Shown piece after piece: positions 22,237 through 29,806 of a DNA stretch of 29,806 nt (its first letter is position 1; every line of letters starts with the position of its first letter). The notes under the pieces were generated by a model. The model searched no databases, had not been told where the DNA came from, and saw only the letters and a list, made by a program, of their open reading frames with translations. The translations under genes and the position numbers were made by a program. Origin of the DNA: a virus. Where the stretch lies: positions 1 through 29,806 of the IMG/VR virus record IMGVR_UViG_3300009008_001514. One strand, given 5' to 3'.

Positions 22237-25152
22237 TTATGGGGATGCTTTTAATCCTCTCGCTCTACCTTCAACGGCCCTAAGAAACATAGCTAATTTT
22301 TTGAGATACTTTCCCTTTTTTGCAGTTTCCGATATAGTTGCATTCCCCCTCCTATCAAACCTATAGCCACCTTTGTAGACCATACCAACCTCTATTGGAC
22401 TGTTTGGGTCTTTCCTGTATTTTTTTAACAAAGGCTGGATGTAATTTTTAACATACATCGCAACAGCATTTATTTGGGATTTTGCGTCACCATTTTTGAT
22501 CATGTTCCACATCATCCCTTGTGTGCCTGCTGTTTTTTCCAGTTGTCGATATGCTCCTATCCCAAACTGTCCAACACCAAATGAATCAGATCCGTCCTTT
22601 TGGTCGCCTTTTTTTACATATAAAGTATCGTAACCTTTCCCATTATGCCCTCTTCTATTTGATTCTGAGTCTATGATTGTTCTTAATATTTTAGCGTCTA
22701 CCCCATATACCGAAGAAGCTCTGACAACCAATTCGTCCATCTCTTCGGGGGAAACTGTACCTAAGTTTTTGACCTCTTTTTTGGTGTCTATGTTATTATA
22801 AAACTTCACTGCACCCAGCTTAACCTTATCTACCATAGCTTTATGCTTAGGGTCCAACCAAGAGGCGAGTCTTTGCGCCATTTTATCATTAACAAATTCA
22901 TCAGTCTCCTCTTCATCCATACCCCTCCCCTCGGCGACATTTTCTAAAAAGAATTTACCCTCTTGTGGGGTAAAAGTACCAAGCGTTAGTGGAGTTTCTT
23001 GTTCATCTTCATACCTTTGCTGGATTCTTGCTTCTAGTAAATTCTTTGGCCCTTTTACTCCTGAAATTTTTGTTGGGTTATCTGGGAAGGGTTTTGTTAG
23101 TCTATTGAGTTCTAATATAGCCTTGGATCTAATATCCTCCCCAAAGGATTTGGATTCTATCCCAGCCATCAACCCGCTCTGACCACTACCAGACATTTGT
23201 GACATTTTGTGATCCGTAGCCTGCTTTTGTATTTGGTCTGCAGTAAATTTTTTTTTAGCATCATCACTCCCAGTAGCACTACTGTAAATATCAATAATGC
23301 GGTTTGTAAAAGCCCTCTGTTTATGCTCAGCAGGGGATAATCCGCTATCAGATTTTTGCTCAAAGTATTCTGCATATTTGTTTTTAAATTCAGTTAAGCT
23401 GGAGAAAACATCTTCATCTTCATAACTACCAGCTATTCGGGGACTTTTGACAAAATCATTATCAAAGATTGCATCTTTAGTCCCGTCTGGATTGTAAACA
23501 TAACCCTGAAAACTATCTCGTGACTCAATATCTTTTACGGCTAACTTAGACGTTATTGCGAATGTCTCAGCATGTTCTTTCTCCTCTGCTTCTTTAACAG
23601 CCAATTCCTCATCAGATAAGGTAAACCCAGCTCTTCCTGAATCAATCTTCTCTTCTTTAGTAATTCGGTCTTGCCTTTCTTGTTCTTTGTAAAAATTCTT
23701 ATAAGCCCTTTCGTTACTCAATTTAGCGAGTAGTGATTTTTCGTCTTGGTCTTGTCTGGCCTGAACCACATATTCTGGTATCTCCCCGTACTGCTTTTCG
23801 TAGGTTTCGTAAAATTCAGGCATTGTTACAACAGCAGTATCCTCCTTGAATTGCGCATCTACGTCTGCTTTAGATGCAGGGATATCCCCAGTAATCATCG
23901 GGGTTACAAAGATGCCTTTCTTTCTGTCATACTTTGCGAGTGGTTCGGAGCTGGTTACCTCTCCAGCTTCCTTGGGAACAGCATCCAGAGCAGTTCCATC
24001 TACGAATGGGGAATCCTCCATAGCAAACATGCCAGTATCATTAGACGCTAAAGAATCAGCAGGCAGGGATACAACTTCTGCGTTACTACTGTCAGTTTGG
24101 TCATCCGTTGGTGTTCTTGATAATGTCGGCTGGTTTGTCCCTAAAATCGACTCCACTTCCCCTGTAAACAATGTCTTGTAAGATTCTTCTGGTTTTGCCC
24201 ATCCTTCTTTAGCAGGAGTAGTATTTTTTGCTATTCGTTCATCTGCTTTCCGAACCTCTTCGATCTCTTCTGATTGCGACTCTTCAGAGAGGGCTCTTGT
24301 CGGGGTTTCGTCCGCAAATACCCCCCTGAACTGACCTTTGCCTCCACCGCCATACTGATTAAGGAATCCTTCCCAAGTGATTTCTTGATGACCCTTATCC
24401 TTTAAATACTTCTGGTACTTTGCGTCAATTTCAGCTTCGGATAAAAGCATCTCCCTAGAATCATCTGCAAAATAGAAGTCTGGTATGGATTTCTTTTTTC
24501 CCTCCTTATCCTCCATCATTGACTGAAGTTCGGGATAAGAATAAGCCCTGTGGGTGGAGTCCTCACCGAATAATTCTTGTTTACCCCACTTCTTAAGGAA
24601 CTCTTCCTCTATTTCTTGATTACGATCATTGATGGGTTTGTATATATTCTTGAACGCTGTAGACAGTTTGGAGAGCCTGTCTGGGGTCATTCTTGTCGAA
24701 TCAATAAAGTCGTCATCTGTAAGTTCCTGCCCGTAAAAGGAGCCTTCCCCGAAATCTACATCCTCTCCTTTAGAGATTTTATCGATATACTTGTTCCTCT
24801 CTGATACAAGCTTTCTGACTGCGTTGGGCTTGAGGCTCCTCGATAGGATTTTAAAGCTGGAATCCTCCAACTGTAGGCGTTTAAAAGCGTTATCTTGTGC
24901 AATCTTGTCCTGCTCTATGTCGTACTGCATCGCCATCCCAACGCCCTTGATCGTTGAGTCGATCATACTGTTATAACGCTTATCCTCACGTTCTCTACGG
25001 CGTTGCTCTTCCTGTGCGTCAAGCATGTTCCGTTTGAACCTCGCTTGACCATAATCCATATAGGCTTGCCCAACCCTCCCAAAGGCTTGTGCCCCTGCGC
25101 TCACCAACCCAGAATACGGGTTCCCTCTAAGATTCCTAAACTGTACAGCCAT
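22237..25152 (-). CDS. Ejection protein with C-terminal lytic transglycosylase domain, 971 aa
   Basis: This is a likely internal virion protein that opens the cell wall during DNA entry, comparable in role (not in sequence) to T7 gp16. Residues about 808-930 form a soluble lytic transglycosylase (SLT) fold: the catalytic Glu in IIDSESNRRGHNGKG (E830), then DSFGVGQFGIGAYRQLE, the G-x-x-Q-F signature, and a helical C-terminus ending in AVAMYVKNYIQPLLKKY. The first 330 residues are helical and charged; 330-480 are a polar, Thr/Pro/Asp-rich linker. The ATG at 25152 follows AAAGGTAAAT. The gene lies between the 813-residue protein and the giant protein. Confidence 0.8.
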   Translation of the reverse strand: MAVQFRNLRGNPYSGLVSAGAQAFGRVGQAYMDYGQARFKRNMLDAQEEQRRREREDKRYNSMIDSTIKGVGMAMQYDIEQDKIAQDNAFKRLQLEDSSFKILSRSLKPNAVRKLVSERNKYIDKISKGEDVDFGEGSFYGQELTDDDFIDSTRMTPDRLSKLSTAFKNIYKPINDRNQEIEEEFLKKWGKQELFGEDSTHRAYSYPELQSMMEDKEGKKKSIPDFYFADDSREMLLSEAEIDAKYQKYLKDKGHQEITWEGFLNQYGGGGKGQFRGVFADETPTRALSEESQSEEIEEVRKADERIAKNTTPAKEGWAKPEESYKTLFTGEVESILGTNQPTLSRTPTDDQTDSSNAEVVSLPADSLASNDTGMFAMEDSPFVDGTALDAVPKEAGEVTSSEPLAKYDRKKGIFVTPMITGDIPASKADVDAQFKEDTAVVTMPEFYETYEKQYGEIPEYVVQARQDQDEKSLLAKLSNERAYKNFYKEQERQDRITKEEKIDSGRAGFTLSDEELAVKEAEEKEHAETFAITSKLAVKDIESRDSFQGYVYNPDGTKDAIFDNDFVKSPRIAGSYEDEDVFSSLTEFKNKYAEYFEQKSDSGLSPAEHKQRAFTNRIIDIYSSATGSDDAKKKFTADQIQKQATDHKMSQMSGSGQSGLMAGIESKSFGEDIRSKAILELNRLTKPFPDNPTKISGVKGPKNLLEARIQQRYEDEQETPLTLGTFTPQEGKFFLENVAEGRGMDEEETDEFVNDKMAQRLASWLDPKHKAMVDKVKLGAVKFYNNIDTKKEVKNLGTVSPEEMDELVVRASSVYGVDAKILRTIIDSESNRRGHNGKGYDTLYVKKGDQKDGSDSFGVGQFGIGAYRQLEKTAGTQGMMWNMIKNGDAKSQINAVAMYVKNYIQPLLKKYRKDPNSPIEVGMVYKGGYRFDRRGNATISETAKKGKYLKKLAMFLRAVEGRARGLKASP

Positions 25153-25187
25153 ATTTACCTTTTATTGTTATGCAGTATTTTATTCAC

Positions 25188-27629
25188 TTACGGGAGCCAG
25201 CCTTTACCGAATTCACTACCCCAGTTTGCACCAGTCATCGTGGCGTAGGGGTTGCCTTTCCCAAGCCAGAAACCAACAGCACCACCTGCAAGAGATCCAA
25301 GGAAGCTCTTCCTATTTCCGCTGGTGTTCGAGCTTTGAGCATTTCCTTGAGCTTGAATTTGGGCGATCTTTTCAGCAAGTTCTGCGCTTTTTTCCTGACC
25401 CCATTTCGACATACCTAATGACAGCCCAGACGCTAATTTGTGTTCTTGTCCGTACTGTCTGTCCATCGCTTCACCGAGTCTCACTTCGTTCAGTTTATGA
25501 GCAAGACCACCGTATGCGAAGCTACGTGAGAAAGCGTCTTGTCCCTGAGCGGCTTGCATCCCTGCGGACCTTAGCAGGGCACTTTGTTTCCCTTCGCCTA
25601 AGCCCGTATAGAAGGCCCCAGCCTGAGAAGCGGATTTACCGTAAAAACCACCTGACCTAGTTGCTAAATTACTATAATGTTCTCCAGACCTAGTTGCCAT
25701 ATCTGCCAGCATTGCTCCACGATTCGTAGCATCCTTACTATAGGCAGATCCTGTATCGATATTAGCACTATGTGCCTGCCCCAAAGCTCCTATTCTTAAA
25801 TCTCTAATTCCAGCCTTATGCTTGATTGAAGAAAGCTCAGATTGAGTCATGCCAGAAGCTTGATCGTATAACTGTGACCGCACTGCAGACCGCTGATCTC
25901 TCATTTGCATAGCGTCAAATAAAGACTGCCTTCTTGCTCCTCTTTTTTGTTCTGCTGTAGAAGTATCCAGAGCACTCATCATCCTTAGTGCAACAGGTGA
26001 TGTGGGAGACACACCTCTCTGTGTAAGCATCTGTGTGAGGTTCTTCTTTTGTGCGCTATTGTCTCTACTGATCTGATCAGCCTGCTGTGCGTACATCAGA
26101 TTCTGCATACCCCTTGGGGTACGTTTTGCTTCTTCAGCTAAAGAATCGATATTCCCACGATAGGTTCTCTGATCTTTTCTGATCGAGTCGATGTCTGACT
26201 GCAAACCAGAATAAAAGCCATCATCTGTGGCAAGTCTGGTCTGCTCCTGAGCTAATCTCCCAGCTTCATCGTAGTATCTGTCCCCTTTTGAAGCTAAACC
26301 TCTATAGGTTTGCTCAGCATCCGTTATTAGACGGGAATACTCATCCTCTGAAAGTTTAGAAAGTCTGCCGTACTTATCCTCCGCAATCCTAGATAATCTG
26401 CCGTATTCGTCTTCTGACTTCTTAGTTAAGCGATCATATTCTGATGTCCCAGACTTAACCCACTCCCCAGTGGCTTCATCATACGTATACCCTGTGGCAT
26501 CGCTGAACATTTTGTCATATGCACTGCCATACTTTTCTGATTTGTCTAGATATTTCTTCTCCAGCCCACCTGTAAATTTGCCTGTTTTAGGATCATAAAC
26601 CCCTCCGTAGTAATCCTGCTTAGCCCCCATTTCTTCCATAATTGAGGCACGTTCATCCACTGCTTTCTTGAGCAGGTCCTCATCATACCCCAACAAGCTT
26701 GCGTATGTTCTGGCCCCTACTGTTTTAGGCTTTCCATCTTTATCAATAATAGTCGTTGATCCTTCACCCCCTGCTCCCTGTACAGCACCTTCACCCACAT
26801 AAAAATACCTACCCTTTTCATCTACATGCCAGTGGTCGTTATTATCGTGCTGTAGCTTATTATCCTTATCGTGCCACCCGATAATATTCCCATCTCTGTC
26901 TTTCTTGAAGAATGTCGCTGGGTCAATGGTGATGGCATTGCCGTCAGCATCGGTGGTTTCAATATCATTTGCTCTGGGATCACCTTTTGTGGTGACTTGA
27001 ACAGTATAAGTATCCCCAGAGTTGGTATACCCAGCAGGGACAGTTCTTGTGGCTGGTGCTGTGGAGTCTTTTTTACTGTCTAGGTATGTGGATAATGAAT
27101 CTTGATTATTATAAAGCCCTTGAAGGGTTACCCCGTCTTTTTCATCCCACTCTATTGTTTCGGTTAGATTGGATGTGTTGAAGGTTGGGAGTTGGTTGTC
27201 GTTATTGTTGTCGTTTTTTTGCAACAGATTTTGTAATGCATCCGCTGGATGAGTGTCAAAATCAGTATAAGTATCAAGATCCTCTTCTACATAATCATCA
27301 ACTTCCTTTTCTATATCAAAACTATCTGTATTACTACTAGAACCACCAGTACCACCATATCCACCAGAAGCCCCAGAATAATCACCAGAAGGATTAAAGC
27401 CACCACCTGTCGTAGATGTGGACGAAGTAGAAGTCCCAGTTGATCCACCTTTGTTTACAGGGGGGAATGATCTAACCCCATCATAAGGTGTTGCTATATC
27501 AGCACCTCCAGCGTCTTTCAGCATCTGTATTTCACCCTTAGTGGCATAGATCAGCTCTTCATTTGTGCCTTGCGGGGTTTTGATTTTCTTCGGGACCTTT
27601 ACTGTCCCGCCCATTCCTTTGTATGCCAT
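25188..27629 (-). CDS. Probable internal virion protein with hendecad repeats, 813 aa
   Basis: The gene starts behind AAAGGTTTT. The N-terminal 50 residues (KGMGGTVKVPKKIKTPQG) are followed by a Gly/Ser/Thr-rich stretch (about 60-105), an acidic stretch and Asp/Thr-rich segments. Residues 398-463 and 627-692 hold two blocks of 11-residue repeats (YDRLTKKSEDE type and GEHYSNLATRS type), which form amphipathic helices. The C-terminus (about 775-813, SLAGGAVGFWLGKG, GANWGSEFGKGW) is a glycine-rich, membrane-prone segment. Position between tail genes and the SLT protein fits a T7 gp14/gp15-like ejection protein. There is no recognised enzyme domain. Confidence 0.65.
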   Translation of the reverse strand: MAYKGMGGTVKVPKKIKTPQGTNEELIYATKGEIQMLKDAGGADIATPYDGVRSFPPVNKGGSTGTSTSSTSTTGGGFNPSGDYSGASGGYGGTGGSSSNTDSFDIEKEVDDYVEEDLDTYTDFDTHPADALQNLLQKNDNNNDNQLPTFNTSNLTETIEWDEKDGVTLQGLYNNQDSLSTYLDSKKDSTAPATRTVPAGYTNSGDTYTVQVTTKGDPRANDIETTDADGNAITIDPATFFKKDRDGNIIGWHDKDNKLQHDNNDHWHVDEKGRYFYVGEGAVQGAGGEGSTTIIDKDGKPKTVGARTYASLLGYDEDLLKKAVDERASIMEEMGAKQDYYGGVYDPKTGKFTGGLEKKYLDKSEKYGSAYDKMFSDATGYTYDEATGEWVKSGTSEYDRLTKKSEDEYGRLSRIAEDKYGRLSKLSEDEYSRLITDAEQTYRGLASKGDRYYDEAGRLAQEQTRLATDDGFYSGLQSDIDSIRKDQRTYRGNIDSLAEEAKRTPRGMQNLMYAQQADQISRDNSAQKKNLTQMLTQRGVSPTSPVALRMMSALDTSTAEQKRGARRQSLFDAMQMRDQRSAVRSQLYDQASGMTQSELSSIKHKAGIRDLRIGALGQAHSANIDTGSAYSKDATNRGAMLADMATRSGEHYSNLATRSGGFYGKSASQAGAFYTGLGEGKQSALLRSAGMQAAQGQDAFSRSFAYGGLAHKLNEVRLGEAMDRQYGQEHKLASGLSLGMSKWGQEKSAELAEKIAQIQAQGNAQSSNTSGNRKSFLGSLAGGAVGFWLGKGNPYATMTGANWGSEFGKGWLP
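25554..25751 (-). repeat. Second block of 11-residue repeats (residues 627-692)
   Basis: Six consecutive 11-residue units can be laid out: GSAYSKDATNR, GAMLADMATRS, GEHYSNLATRS, GGFYGKSASQA, GAFYTGLGEGK and QSALLRSAGMQ. The bases are less similar than the residues, so this is an old repeat kept by selection on the protein. Confidence 0.6.
26241..26438 (-). repeat. First block of 11-residue repeats (residues 398-463)
   Basis: Six 11-residue units are visible: YDRLTKKSEDE, YGRLSRIAEDK, YGRLSKLSEDE, YSRLITDAEQT, YRGLASKGDRY and YDEAGRLAQEQ. Tyr at position 1 and Leu at position 4 mark the first five units. The first three are very close in DNA as well, which suggests recent duplication. Confidence 0.7.
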
Positions 27630-27636
27630 AAAACCT

Positions 27637-27897
27637 TTATAGTTCTTTCAGTTTTTTTGAGTAAACAGTTAGAGCGTTTATGATATCTTGAGTCGTAGAA
27701 GAGTTTACCACTAGTCCCGATATAGAAGACAGTAAGTGATTCGATATGTCGAGCTTTAGCTTATCTATCTCTTCTTCTTTTTCCTTTATAGACTGATCGA
27801 GTGCCAAAAGTCCTTTTTCAGTAGACGCAAATCCCTGTCTTATATTGGTATCTTCTGCAAGATGCCCCGTAGGGATAGAAAATCTATTATCGCTCAA
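27637..27897 (-). CDS. Small coiled-coil protein, TTG start, 86 aa
   Basis: The start is TTG at 27897, supported by GAGGAG five bases upstream and by a four-base overlap (TTGA) with the stop of the 434-residue gene. No Met occurs anywhere further in the chain. Residues about 30-60 are a coiled coil (QSIKEKEEEIDKLKLDI), then a helical, mostly hydrophobic tail. The size, order and TTG coupling suggest an accessory virion protein or chaperone of its large neighbours, which is inference. The next gene starts eight bases downstream. Confidence 0.7.
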   Translation of the reverse strand: MSDNRFSIPTGHLAEDTNIRQGFASTEKGLLALDQSIKEKEEEIDKLKLDISNHLLSSISGLVVNSSTTQDIINALTVYSKKLKEL

Positions 27898-29198
27898 CTC
27901 GGCTCCTCAGACAATGCTGGTTCAAGATCAAGTGGATGAGCATTGGTTTCTACAGAAATAATATCTCCATCTCCACTAATCTGAGCGTATTGAAATACAT
28001 AGCCTCCAGAGTTCTCTGGGAGCAGGAACTTTTTAGCCGAATAGATGCTGGACCCTGACTCATCATGCGTTGCTTCAAACTGATAGGTGTCGCCCAACTT
28101 CTCCCCATCAAGATAGAAATCAACAAACACATCATCTTTGTATGTAATCTGACATTCGGATACCCCCTCTAATGTCTTGTAGAACCTTACAGGGAGAGCA
28201 ACTGGGGCCCATTTAAGAACATCACCTGTATCACTGACATCGTGTATGACATGTGGTAGCCTTCCGTATGATAATGCTGGAAGGTAAACCTTCTTAGTAT
28301 CCTGCACCTTTGTTGTTGTAAGGGTCTTCTTTATTGTAGTGCTGTCCGCATCATCCCCATCACCCACAACCAGAACATTATCTAGATACAAGCTCACATT
28401 TATTGTGCCTTTGAAAGTGATTTCATAAAAATGCCACACAACTTGATCGCTGTAGATGCCAGATGGTTCGGTCACAAAACTGAAATCCGCTATATTCGAT
28501 GAATCTGTTGATGTAAAATGAGGGAAATACCCAATACTCCCAGATGGAGCAGAGATTGTTTTGGGCTTGTACTCGCTATTATTCGGGAGTGTGTCTGTTG
28601 CTATTGTCTTCAAAACGCTCCCATCGAGAGACATGACCACTTGTGGGCTTCCTTTGTAGATCAGTCTTAGGCTTCTCACAACTGACAGCTCTGCACCAGT
28701 TAACGAGTTGACCGTTTTAGCGACGGGGTGATGAGATATAAGGTTTCCGTCATTTGTGTTGCTAGTCGTTAGAACAAAGAACGGTATTCTGCCGTATGAG
28801 TTTGAAGGGAAGTATACCCTTTGTGTATCTTGAACTTCCGTTGTAGTTAGGGTTGTAGCGGATATGACTGCAGTTGCTGTGTCATCCAAATGCAAGCTCA
28901 CATTTATCGTCCCAGAGAATGTGACCTCATAGTAATCCCAATACTGTAATCTTGTATAATTTGATGTTGGCTCCGTCATCTCCTTAAGGTCTATTTCCTC
29001 TGTAGCATCAGACTCTACCTTGAAAATATAACCTATGTGACCCGCAGGGACCGTAAGCACACGAGTTTGGTATGTCGGGTTGGACGGAAGTGTTATTGTG
29101 TATGCAGGATCAGAAGCCCCATCGACATAAACCCTAACAGTCGGGCTATTTATGTAGTGGACGATAAGACCACGAAGTATTTGCCTTTCTCTGATCAT
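27894..29198 (-). CDS. Tail-associated beta-repeat protein, 434 aa
   Basis: The protein is built almost entirely of repeated beta modules of about 80-90 residues. Each has V-x-x-x-(L/V)-D-G/D/N at the front, and a later R/K-x-V-x-x-P ... G-Y/R-x-P motif. Clear examples are VRVYVDG ... LTVPAGHIGY, NVSLHLDD ... VYFPSNSYGRIP, VVMSLDG ... ISAPSGSIGY, NVSLYLDN ... VYLPALSYGRLP and VDFYLDG ... LLPENSGGY. There is no signal peptide or membrane helix. Such proteins are expected on the virion surface, for example as tail fibre or capsid decoration. The start is the ATG at 29198 in an ATGA overlap with the upstream gene. Confidence 0.65.
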   Translation of the reverse strand: MIRERQILRGLIVHYINSPTVRVYVDGASDPAYTITLPSNPTYQTRVLTVPAGHIGYIFKVESDATEEIDLKEMTEPTSNYTRLQYWDYYEVTFSGTINVSLHLDDTATAVISATTLTTTEVQDTQRVYFPSNSYGRIPFFVLTTSNTNDGNLISHHPVAKTVNSLTGAELSVVRSLRLIYKGSPQVVMSLDGSVLKTIATDTLPNNSEYKPKTISAPSGSIGYFPHFTSTDSSNIADFSFVTEPSGIYSDQVVWHFYEITFKGTINVSLYLDNVLVVGDGDDADSTTIKKTLTTTKVQDTKKVYLPALSYGRLPHVIHDVSDTGDVLKWAPVALPVRFYKTLEGVSECQITYKDDVFVDFYLDGEKLGDTYQFEATHDESGSSIYSAKKFLLPENSGGYVFQYAQISGDGDIISVETNAHPLDLEPALSEEPS

Positions 29199-29806
29199 AT
29201 GTCCTCAGTACCGTATTTATAAGAAAGCACCCTACCTGTTCCTGTATAATAGATATGCGGTATATAGCCTACGATATCCTTTGGGTAATGCAGTCTGACG
29301 GTTTTTACATTACCGCTTGATGTTGGGAGACTAGTGGACCCTGCTGTTGCATAATTTGGGTTGCTTGTCTGTATGGCATTATCCACATACAGATCAACCT
29401 TCATGTCATCACCAAAATACTGAACATCAGTGTAATTAAACCTCATCTTGTTTATAAATGATTCAACTGGTTCCTGCTCAAAGACTATCTCATAGATCGT
29501 AACCTCCCCAGTAGCTCTATATCGAAGGTACTTGACCAGACTATAGTTGCTGAAAGGAAAATACAGACAGGTTTCATCCGTTGAATTGGCAAGAGTCCCT
29601 GTAAAGAAGTTCGTATCTGCGTGATCGTATAGTCTAATCTCTCCGCTTGAGTTTGTTGGGTTTGTGGAAGTCTTATATTTGACTGTAATCCCGAAAACAG
29701 CTTTGGTTGAATAAAGATCCCCGAAGGAAATAATCCCGCTATCGTGTGTTATCGATAAGTCATCCCCTGAACTCCCATATGAACCACTGCCTGCTGAATC
29801 CTTAAC
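29195..29806 (-). CDS. Beta-repeat virion protein, 5' end outside window (at least 203 aa)
   Basis: The frame is open from the stop at 29195 to the window edge at 29806, so the gene continues to the right; Met at 29446 is internal and should not be taken as the start. The visible protein contains the same module as its downstream neighbour, KVDLYVDN ... VRLHYPKDIVGYIP, and, before it, EIRLYDHADTNFF ... CLYFPFSNY, which resembles it more weakly. The two genes are therefore paralogous or a split repeat protein, coupled by an ATGA overlap. Tail-fibre or receptor-binding function is likely but not proven. Confidence 0.65.
   Translation of the reverse strand, partial: VKDSAGSGSYGSSGDDLSITHDSGIISFGDLYSTKAVFGITVKYKTSTNPTNSSGEIRLYDHADTNFFTGTLANSTDETCLYFPFSNYSLVKYLRYRATGEVTIYEIVFEQEPVESFINKMRFNYTDVQYFGDDMKVDLYVDNAIQTSNPNYATAGSTSLPTSSGNVKTVRLHYPKDIVGYIPHIYYTGTGRVLSYKYGTEDI

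Noticed and set aside
1-29806. tRNA genes, CRISPR arrays, insertion sequences, integrase or attachment sites
   Set aside because: I found no cloverleaf, no regularly spaced repeats, no transposase and no integrase by reading; small RNA genes could still be missed.

Overview
This window is a contiguous piece of a double-stranded DNA bacteriophage genome. The layout, the large putative ejection proteins and the absence of long-tail genes such as a tape measure suggest a short-tailed (podovirus-like) phage of a Gram-negative host, but the portal, terminase and capsid genes that would decide this lie outside the window. Shine-Dalgarno sites are ordinary AGGAG types. The DNA is moderately AT-rich, and I cannot name the host.

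The window has two convergent halves. From 1 to 12812 every gene is on the + strand. Positions 1-5469 hold a dense series of small, mostly unrecognised early-type genes. They include small membrane proteins, acidic proteins, CxxC proteins and an 87-residue protein that is little more than a sigma-70 region 4. Positions 5524-10188 hold a DNA recombination and replication block: a YqaJ-type PD-(D/E)XK exonuclease, an ERF-type annealing protein, a winged-helix replication protein and a DnaB-type helicase. Positions 10212-12812 hold a ParB-like protein, an XRE/Cro-type regulator, SSB, two unknown proteins and a ParA fragment cut off before Walker B.

From 29806 down to 12802 every gene is on the - strand and looks late or structural. 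In transcription order these are a 5'-truncated gene and a 434-residue protein built from related beta modules, a small coiled-coil protein started by TTG, an 813-residue protein with 11-residue repeats, a 971-residue protein with a C-terminal lytic transglycosylase domain, and a 3138-residue polyvalent protein. The last has two separate HExxH zincin-like centres, long K/E/P-rich linkers and a C-terminal region resembling LPD38. The last three genes are probably the phage's ejection proteins.

The two halves meet tail to tail with an 11-base overlap and no visible terminator. A short word, TGTTWWCAT, often extended to TTACTTGTTTACAT, recurs at six regulatory positions: before 3467, before 5524, twice before 10212, before the giant gene and, as a perfect palindrome, at the parA start. 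This looks like a genome-wide operator or promoter element. The observations most worth following are the giant protein, this motif, the truncated parA, the stand-alone sigma region 4 protein and a possible +1 frameshift near 2708.
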